A stretch of 7,302 bases of DNA from Chloroflexota bacterium (GTDB lineage: Bacteria; Chloroflexota; Anaerolineae; Anaerolineales; UBA11579): assembly GCA_003486225.1 (NCBI GenBank), contig DNGN01000017.1, positions 1 to 7,302 of the forward strand, read 5' to 3'. A program made the position numbers and the translations under genes. This document shows positions 1-4,366 of the stretch, in pieces. The notes under the pieces were generated by a model. The model did not search any database and was not told the origin of the DNA. It saw nothing but the letters and a program-made list of their open reading frames with translations. Each line of letters begins with the position of its first letter. The stretch's first letter is position 1.

Positions 1-1
1 C

Positions 2-964
2 CATGATCTCCGGGATGGTCTTGACTATGCCCGCTATGCCGAACAGCGCGGCTTCGAAGCCGTCTGGCAGGCGGAGTCGCGTCTGGTGCGCGATGCCATC
101 GTCCCAATGGCGGCTTACGCCGCTGTGACGGAGAAACTGAAAGTCGGTTCCGGCGTGATCAACAACTGGACCCGCAACATCGGGCTGCTGGCGGCCACCT
201 TCCTGACTCTGGACGATCTGGCACCCGGCAGAATTATCTGTGGAATCGGCGCTTGGTGGGACCCGCTGGCTAAAAATGTTGGTATCGATCGGCGAAAACC
301 GCTGAAAGCGATGCGGGAGACTGTGGAAGTGCTGCGCCGATTGCTCAACATGGAACGGGTCACTTTCCATGGAGAATTTCACCAGGTGGACGGGATCGAA
401 CTGGATGTAGTACACGGCCGGCGGGAACCGCGCGATGTCAAGATCATGATCGGCGCGACCGGGCCAAAGATGATGGAAATGACCGGGGAGATTTCGGACG
501 GCGCGGTGCTTAATTACTGCGTACCTCCGGAGTATAACGATATGGCTTTGGAGCAGTTGGAAAAAGGTGCCAGGACTGTCGGGCGCAGCCTGGAAGACAT
601 TGACCGACCGCAGCTGGTCGTGTGCTCGGTGGACCATGACCATGACAAAGCCATTGACTATACGCGTGAACTGCTCACCCAGTACCTGGCACAGCAGCCC
701 CATATCGCCAAGGCATCGGGTGTTTCGATGGAGGTGGTGGAGCAGATCCAATCGATCTTAGGCTGGCCGGCCACCCATGAACAGATTCAGGCAGCCAAGC
801 ATCTGGTCCCGGAAGAACTGATCCACCGGATTACTGCGTCGGGCACGCCTGATGAAGCACGCGCGAAAGTCCAGGAATATATTGATCATGGCGCTACCTG
901 CCCAATTCTGTATCCGGTGGGTGGTGATTTTAAGCTGCTGATCGATACATTTGCACAGAAATAG
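2..964 (+). CDS. LLM-class flavin/F420-dependent oxidoreductase, 5'-truncated by window edge
   Basis: Luciferase-like (LLM) TIM-barrel oxidoreductase, a cytosolic enzyme that binds FMN or coenzyme F420 and transfers hydride to an unknown substrate. The frame is open from base 2, with no start codon that makes sense inside the window. 320 residues are present against roughly 330-350 for the family, so only about 10-20 N-terminal residues are missing. Family signs (numbered from base 2): an [10 protein letters not shown] helix-strand near residue 14, typical of barrel strand 1-2; [11 protein letters not shown] at 49-59; [10 protein letters not shown] from about 81; and [20 protein letters not shown] from 150, the phosphate-binding side of the barrel in Mer-like members. 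The end ([19 protein letters not shown]) is the usual C-terminal helix. The GTG at base 86 is internal, because conserved residues lie upstream of it. Substrate and exact cofactor cannot be read from the sequence. Its promoter lies outside the window, and a terminator follows 16 nt after the stop. Confidence 0.88.
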   Translation, partial: HDLRDGLDYARYAEQRGFEAVWQAESRLVRDAIVPMAAYAAVTEKLKVGSGVINNWTRNIGLLAATFLTLDDLAPGRIICGIGAWWDPLAKNVGIDRRKPLKAMRETVEVLRRLLNMERVTFHGEFHQVDGIELDVVHGRREPRDVKIMIGATGPKMMEMTGEISDGAVLNYCVPPEYNDMALEQLEKGARTVGRSLEDIDRPQLVVCSVDHDHDKAIDYTRELLTQYLAQQPHIAKASGVSMEVVEQIQSILGWPATHEQIQAAKHLVPEELIHRITASGTPDEARAKVQEYIDHGATCPILYPVGGDFKLLIDTFAQK

Positions 965-980
965 ACAACTACAACTGATA

Positions 981-1013
981 AAAAAACCGCAAGTCTTAAG
1001 CTTGCGGTTTTTT
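981..1013. terminator. Bidirectional rho-independent terminator between convergent genes
   Basis: AAAAAACCGCAAG (981-993) and CTTGCGGTTTTTT (1001-1013) form a perfect 13-bp stem around a 7-nt loop. The core CCGCAAG/CTTGCGG is flanked by A on one side and T on the other, so a T tract follows the hairpin on both strands. It lies 16 nt after the stop of the oxidoreductase and 20 nt after the stop of the minus-strand membrane protein, so it can end both transcripts. Confidence 0.93.
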
Positions 1014-1033
1014 AATTGGTGTGGCTTCGTAAC

Positions 1034-1444
1034 TTAATCGAGAGGATTGTTTTGCCGTCTCAAGCCAAGATACTGTACGACAGCAAAAACCAGCACAATA
1101 TCTGCGATGCCGGCTACAAACCAGCCCCCAGATTTTGTAAGGGAAAGCCAACCGCCAAGCAGAAGGGCTATACTGCCCAAGACCCAGACCAGGTCTCCGA
1201 GCACAACTGCCCAGACACCAACTGTCGAAATTTTTGGCTGACGTACCAATTGGGCAACAAAAATTTCCCAGCCGATGAGCAGCCCGCCGGTAACAGTGAG
1301 AGGCGTTGCACTGGCAATGCCCAGCCAGGTGGCAAACCATCCTGGAAAGCAAACGAATGCCAGACCAAAGAATCCGCTAAAGGCGGCGTTGAAGCGCAGG
1401 ACAGTGTGCAGTAAAGATTTGTGTCTAAAATATGCTGAGAACAT
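1034..1444 (-). CDS. Small four-helix integral membrane protein of unknown function
   Basis: 136 residues, strongly hydrophobic, with four likely membrane helices at about 18-35, 45-66, 75-98 and 107-126. The short N-terminus is basic (FRHKS), and the C-terminus is polar (GLRRQNNPLD). Sequences such as LRFNAAFSGFFGLAF, then a Pro-Gly turn, then GLLIGWEIFVAQLVRQP, then VWAVVLGDLVWVLGS resemble a widespread group of unnamed small four-helix proteins; that is recollection, not a search. Acidic or polar residues inside helices (E60, D84, D115) could matter for function. The frame stays open upstream to an ATG at 1534, but I chose the ATG at 1444 because GGAGG sits 6 nt before it and the added 30 residues look unlike the rest (polar, Pro/Gly-rich). 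It lies 103 nt after the larger membrane protein gene on the same strand, so co-transcription is possible. The bidirectional hairpin ends it. Confidence 0.78.
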   Translation of the reverse strand: MFSAYFRHKSLLHTVLRFNAAFSGFFGLAFVCFPGWFATWLGIASATPLTVTGGLLIGWEIFVAQLVRQPKISTVGVWAVVLGDLVWVLGSIALLLGGWLSLTKSGGWFVAGIADIVLVFAVVQYLGLRRQNNPLD

Positions 1445-1450
1445 GTTGTA

Positions 1451-1455
1451 CCTCC
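1451..1455 (-). promoter_or_regulatory. Strong Shine-Dalgarno that fixes the start at 1444
   Basis: The minus strand reads TTTTGGAGGTACAAC before the ATG. GGAGG is 6 nt from the start codon, an optimal spacing. This is the main reason for preferring 1444 over the upstream ATG at 1534. Confidence 0.85.
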
Positions 1456-1495
1456 AAAAGTAGTGGATAATTTTCCCCATGATACAGGTTGGAGG

Positions 1496-1534
1496 ACTGC
1501 CATTGGAATGAAAAATACTGCCATCTACTGCCAC
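1496..1534. repeat. Three copies of ACTGCCA at helical-turn spacing, possible operator array
   Basis: On the plus strand, ACTGCCA begins at 1496, 1517 and 1527 (TGGCAGT on the minus strand). The first two copies extend to ACTGCCAT; the last two share TACTGCCA. The offsets are 21 and 10 bp, so all copies face the same side of the helix. They lie 52-90 nt upstream of the ATG at 1444, in the gap between the two minus-strand membrane protein genes. A transcription factor binding array for the small membrane protein gene is an inference. A possible -10, TATCAT at 1484-1479 on the minus strand, is weak and lacks a good -35. Confidence 0.45.
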
Positions 1535-1547
1535 CTGGCGCGAAAAA

Positions 1548-2915
1548 TCAGGTATCGAGGCGATTAAGGCGATCTTTCAGGTCTTCGGCGACCAGCTTTG
1601 CGGCAGCGGTCTGCCAGTTATGCAGGGTGCGTTCTGGAACCTGCGTGCGAAACCATTCGAGTGCCTGAGCGGCGTGGTCTGCCAGGTTGGCTGTGGGCTG
1701 ATAGCGCCGGGATGGTTTCAGGCCGACCACGTATGGGAAATGCAGGGCGTTGTAATAACGCCAGGCATCTGTGGTGCCGAAGGGCTCATTGCCAGGTGGC
1801 TTGAGGCGCTGGATGCTCTCGGTGAGCAGGGCTTTGAGTTCATGGGCCCGTTCCAGCGAGTCATTCCGGGCACCGCGGTCTGCCAAGCGCTGTGAGACCA
1901 GAGGCATGTGAGTCAGGGGACTGCTTGCCAAACGCGGCAGATCTTCCATGTAGCTGATCGCTTTGCGGGTCAGTCGATGGAAATCGACGTCTGGGATGTG
2001 GTTGAAATTGATCTTTGTATTGACACGATCGAGGACCCCGGCAGTGATCCTTAACCGGGTGCTTTCCTGCGCGGCCGGTGAGCTATCCAGAAAGTTGAGC
2101 CTGTTGATCAGCGAAAGCAAAGGGTTGGAAAAGGCAGGCACCAGCACCGCGGTGGTGAGCAAAGAATAGAACAGCATGATCAGCCCGTAGGTCAATTGCG
2201 AATCTAATGCAACCACCAGGGCAATTTGGATACTGAATACCAATGCGATCAGCAAGGCGCTAAGAAAATTGCGCAGCATGTCTTCTGCCAGACGATGCCC
2301 TTCATCGAAGGCGTCAAAAATGGCAATGCCGATCCCGAGACAAGCCAGGTCTACTCCGATCAAGAGAATCACCCAGGCACGCGGCAGCCAGGTAAATGGG
2401 AGGGCCAGCCCAACAGCCAAGCCAAAAAATACTGTGGCCAGCAGGGGCAATCCAAGCGGGAAATGGGCTTCCCGCTGGGGGTTGGTGACCAGCAGCCAAA
2501 GGTAGGCTGCCACCAGGGGCAGGACGACGATGACGGAAAGGACTGCTTGCGGAAACCAAATCCATGCCTGAATGACAACTGATGTAAGGGTCAGCGGGAG
2601 CACAAGCCGCTGCCAAAGTTGACGCACCAGTTCTTTTTTCTCAGCCAGGTCTGGAACCAGCTCGATAAGAACCCCGGTCCACATCAATGCGGGTAAGTAG
2701 ATGAACACTTGCGGCAGGCTGGAGAAGACACGGCTGAGTAAAGGCGGACCAGTGTTTTCAATCACCTCAAGAAAGATGGCTGCGGCATAAAATACCAGTC
2801 CCAGGCCTGTCAGCAGGAGGGTGCGTTTTCGGGGGTCCCTGGCGATCAGATATAAACCAAGCCAGAGCGAGAAGAAGAAGGAGATTGAATGCAAGGCAAG
2901 CAAACCGGCAGACAT
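1548..2915 (-). CDS. Polytopic membrane protein with soluble C-terminal domain, unknown function
   Basis: 455 residues. I cannot name the family. Residues 1-265 are very hydrophobic, with about eight or nine likely membrane helices (near 3-24, 33-52, 67-86, 103-120, 124-143, 152-171, 178-200, 215-236, 241-262). The opening, LWLGLYLIARDPRKR and then a second helix ending in a Glu-rich stretch (FLEVIEN), resembles the seven-helix N-terminal sensor region of some histidine kinases. Residues 266-455 are soluble and mostly helical, with a PYVVGLKPSRRY stretch near 394 and a distinctive end, EWFRTQVPERTLHNWQTAAA, from about 420. There is no kinase H-box, no HATPase motifs and no recognised catalytic motif. 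Basic residues between and after the helices suggest a cytoplasmic C-terminus. The C-terminal tail could be a small helical DNA- or protein-binding module, but this is speculation. Start at 2915: the ATG has no Shine-Dalgarno, but a TATAAT box just upstream suits a leaderless message. No terminator is seen before the next minus-strand gene. Confidence 0.75.
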   Translation of the reverse strand: MSAGLLALHSISFFFSLWLGLYLIARDPRKRTLLLTGLGLVFYAAAIFLEVIENTGPPLLSRVFSSLPQVFIYLPALMWTGVLIELVPDLAEKKELVRQLWQRLVLPLTLTSVVIQAWIWFPQAVLSVIVVLPLVAAYLWLLVTNPQREAHFPLGLPLLATVFFGLAVGLALPFTWLPRAWVILLIGVDLACLGIGIAIFDAFDEGHRLAEDMLRNFLSALLIALVFSIQIALVVALDSQLTYGLIMLFYSLLTTAVLVPAFSNPLLSLINRLNFLDSSPAAQESTRLRITAGVLDRVNTKINFNHIPDVDFHRLTRKAISYMEDLPRLASSPLTHMPLVSQRLADRGARNDSLERAHELKALLTESIQRLKPPGNEPFGTTDAWRYYNALHFPYVVGLKPSRRYQPTANLADHAAQALEWFRTQVPERTLHNWQTAAAKLVAEDLKDRLNRLDT

Positions 2916-2918
2916 AAT

Positions 2919-2934
2919 ACGGTTATTATACCGT
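2919..2934. repeat. Inverted repeat overlapping the minus-strand -10 box
   Basis: ACGGTTATTATACCGT has perfect 5-bp arms (ACGGT/ACCGT) around a 6-bp AT-rich centre. The TATAAT of the minus-strand promoter lies inside it, so a bound regulator would block RNA polymerase. The arms are short, so chance is not excluded. Confidence 0.4.
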
Positions 2935-2954
2935 TAGTCAGATGTGCGTGAGAA
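2925..2954 (-). promoter_or_regulatory. Promoter of the large membrane protein, predicted leaderless
   Basis: On the minus strand TTCTCA (2954-2949) and a perfect TATAAT (2930-2925) are separated by 18 bp. The -10 box ends 9 nt before the ATG at 2915-2913, so transcription should begin about 2-3 nt before, or at, the start codon. There is no Shine-Dalgarno upstream of this ATG, which agrees with a leaderless mRNA. The -35 matches consensus at 4 of 6 positions. Confidence 0.6.
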
Positions 2955-2963
2955 GGAGAGGTG

Positions 2964-2988
2964 ACTGCGGTTTGCCTGTTTCGGCAGT
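2964..2988. repeat. Imperfect inverted repeat in the centre of the divergent spacer
   Basis: ACTGCGG (2964-2970) and CGGCAGT (2982-2988) pair at 6 of 7 positions across an 11-nt gap. It sits upstream of both divergent -35 regions. The arms share ACTGC with the triple repeat at 1496-1534. A shared regulatory site is possible but weakly supported. Confidence 0.25.
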
Positions 2989-3011
2989 TGAGCTATCCAA
3001 CCGGGTTAAAA

Positions 3012-3041
3012 TTGATGAGATGAAATAGGGTGGAGTATAAT
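3012..3041 (+). promoter_or_regulatory. Promoter of the thioesterase operon, predicted leaderless
   Basis: TTGATG (3012-3017) and a perfect TATAAT (3036-3041) are 18 bp apart. The -10 box ends 7 nt before the ATG at 3049, so the predicted start point is at or one base before the A of ATG. The only purine-rich stretch, GGTGGAG, ends 13 nt before the ATG, overlaps the promoter region and would not be transcribed. The transcript should therefore be leaderless. Confidence 0.65.
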
Positions 3042-3048
3042 TTTAAGA

Positions 3049-3561
3049 ATGAAAACAAAACTTCCGAATGCTTCTCATTGCTTTGTGTGTGGTGTTGAAA
3101 ATCAACTTGGCTTGCAGATGTATTTTTATGTGAACGAAGAGCGGCATGTTGAAAGCCAATTTGTGATTGCGGAACATTTCCAGGGATATCCTGGCGTGGC
3201 CCATGGCGGGATCGTGGCCACTATCCTGGATGAGACCCTGGCGCGATCCCTGATGGCAGATGATCCTGATCGATTTTTATTCACTGGTAGGCTGACAACC
3301 CGCTATCGGAAGCCTACCCCGGTTGGCCAACCACTGCGTGCAGTCGGTGTTGTGATCAAAGACCGCGGTCGAATGGCGGAATGCGCTTCATTCTTATACG
3401 ATATGAATGGAGAACTGCTGGCTCAGGCCGAAGGATTAATGATTAACTTGCCTCCAGAGATGCCCCATCCAAATAGTTTTGAAGGCATGAGCTGGAAGGT
3501 GTATCCTGATGCTGAAGCTGAGATGGATGAGCAATACCCTGAAAAGGAGAATGACCTGTGA
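3049..3561 (+). CDS. PaaI-like hotdog-fold (4HBT) acyl-CoA thioesterase
   Basis: 170 residues, likely a cytosolic thioesterase hydrolysing an acyl- or aryl-CoA thioester; the exact substrate is unknown. It opens with HCFVCGVENQLGL (10-22), the Cys-x-x-Cys-Gly and Gly-Leu start seen in many PaaI-like proteins. The catalytic segment AHGGIVATILDETLA (51-65) carries the His-Gly-Gly turn at the head of the hotdog helix and the acidic pair D61/E62 as candidate general base. TTRYRKPTPVG (83-93) is the usual next strand. The core ends near 135; the remaining ~35 residues form an acidic, Pro-rich tail with no motif I recognise. Start: the ATG at 3049 directly follows a TATAAT box and the conserved N-terminus begins at once, so no longer form is expected. 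First gene of a plus-strand operon, overlapping the next gene by 4 nt. Confidence 0.88.
   Translation: MKTKLPNASHCFVCGVENQLGLQMYFYVNEERHVESQFVIAEHFQGYPGVAHGGIVATILDETLARSLMADDPDRFLFTGRLTTRYRKPTPVGQPLRAVGVVIKDRGRMAECASFLYDMNGELLAQAEGLMINLPPEMPHPNSFEGMSWKVYPDAEAEMDEQYPEKENDL
3546..3549 (+). promoter_or_regulatory. Shine-Dalgarno inside the thioesterase gene for the coupled FAD gene
   Basis: GGAG lies 8 nt before the GTG at 3558. The GTG overlaps the TGA of the thioesterase in GTGA, so ribosomes ending the first gene can restart on the second. This supports the GTG as the true start. Confidence 0.75.
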
Positions 3562-4310
3562 TATTAGAATATGTGCGCCCGGAGACATTGGGCGAAGCTT
3601 TAGAATACCTGGCCCGTCCCACTCCGAAGACAGTGCCTTTAGGCGGGGGAACCGTATTGAATGCTCCATCGGATCAGTCTTTTGCGGTTGTGGATCTGCA
3701 AGCATTAGGCCTGGACAAGATCGAACTGAAAGGCCGGAGCATCGAGGTTGGGGCCACCGCTACCCTGCAAACCCTGCTCGAGGTTGAGGAAATCCAACCT
3801 GCCCTGGCAGAGGCCATCCGTCATGAGAGCGCCTATAACCTGCGCCAGTCCGGCACGGTAGCGGGAAGCCTGGTCTCAGGCGGGGGGCGGTCGCCATTTT
3901 TGGCTGCAATGCTGGCCTTAGGAACAGACTTGACCTGGGAACCCGGCAACCAGAGCCAACCGTTGGGAGAATTTTTACCGCTACGGGCTGGTGCCTGGCC
4001 TGGATCCTTGATCACAAAAGTGTCTTTTTCGCTGCAAACTGAGCTGGCCTATCATTTTGTCGCCCGCACTCCTGCGGATCGTCCGGTGGTCAGTGCGGTT
4101 GTGGCGCGCTGGCCTTCTGGGCGAACCCGGATTGTCCTGGGTGGCTATGGAAAAGCTCCCCTGACGATTCTGGATGGAGAAGCTAATGAAGGTGTTTTGC
4201 AGGCTGCTGAGGCTGCCTATCTGACCGCTGAAGACCAATGGGCATCGGCTGAATATCGTTCGCAGACTGCCAGGGTGCTGGTGGCCAGGTGCCTGGAGAC
4301 CCTGTCCTAA
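3558..4310 (+). CDS. FAD-binding subunit of the molybdopterin dehydrogenase (CoxM/CutM) type, without visible partners
   Basis: 250 residues, somewhat short for a family usually near 270-300. In xanthine dehydrogenase and CO dehydrogenase complexes this subunit passes electrons from the Fe-S subunit through FAD to an acceptor. Domains in order: an N-terminal FAD-binding lobe opening with YVRPETLGEALEYLA; the first FAD loop PLGGGTVL (27-34); the second FAD loop NLRQSGTVAGSLVSGGGRSP (94-113), matching the family's T-[IV]-[GA]-G loop; then the C-terminal domain with FVARTPADRPVVSAVVA (167-183), RIVLGGYG (191-198) and SAEYR (230-234), all family landmarks. No extra Cys-rich 4Fe-4S insert is present. 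Translation starts at a GTG coupled to the thioesterase stop. The Fe-S (CoxS) and molybdopterin (CoxL) partners are absent from the window, so it may serve a remote complex, act alone or be a divergent paralogue. Identity is sure at family level; the reaction is unknown. Confidence 0.85.
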   Translation: MILEYVRPETLGEALEYLARPTPKTVPLGGGTVLNAPSDQSFAVVDLQALGLDKIELKGRSIEVGATATLQTLLEVEEIQPALAEAIRHESAYNLRQSGTVAGSLVSGGGRSPFLAAMLALGTDLTWEPGNQSQPLGEFLPLRAGAWPGSLITKVSFSLQTELAYHFVARTPADRPVVSAVVARWPSGRTRIVLGGYGKAPLTILDGEANEGVLQAAEAAYLTAEDQWASAEYRSQTARVLVARCLETLS

Positions 4311-4355
4311 TCACTGGTGAGCATGCAAGAAAACGTGAATATTTTTACCGATCCC

Positions 4356-4360
4356 AAGGA
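4356..4360 (+). promoter_or_regulatory. Shine-Dalgarno that fixes the peptidase start at 4367
   Basis: AAGGA ends 6 nt before the ATG at 4367. The frame is open back to a GTG at 4289, but that codon has no Shine-Dalgarno, lies within the FAD gene, and the extra 26 residues do not resemble the family. The 56-nt gap after the FAD gene shows no hairpin or promoter I would support. Confidence 0.75.
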
Positions 4361-4366
4361 TACAAT

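Noticed and set aside
86..88. GTG at 86 as the real start of the oxidoreductase
   Set aside because: The frame is open to the window edge and the 28 upstream residues (including [10 protein letters not shown]) match the conserved first part of the LLM barrel.
1479..1508. TATCAT (1484-1479) with TTCCAA (1508-1503) as minus-strand promoter of the small membrane protein
   Set aside because: The -35 matches only three of six bases and the 18-bp spacing is the sole support; noted beside the repeat but not called as a promoter.
1445..1534. N-terminal extension of the small membrane protein to the ATG at 1534
   Set aside because: The added 30 residues are polar and Pro/Gly-rich, while the ATG at 1444 has a GGAGG at 6 nt. 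The region also holds the phased repeats, more in keeping with regulatory DNA.
1508..1567. 19-codon plus-strand frame (ATG at 1508) preceded by GGAGG at 1491-1495
   Set aside because: The spacing to the ATG is 12 nt, the product has no feature and the frame runs into the antisense of the neighbouring gene; it is best seen as chance.
2226..2616. Long frames on both strands within the large membrane protein gene
   Set aside because: They are rich in residues typical of antisense or shifted reading of a hydrophobic gene, have no motif and no ribosome site, while the 455-codon frame gives clean membrane helices.
4289..4366. Upstream GTG start for the peptidase, adding 26 residues and overlapping the FAD gene
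   Set aside because: There is no Shine-Dalgarno at this GTG, the extra residues do not look like the family, and the ATG at 4367 has AAGGA at 6 nt.
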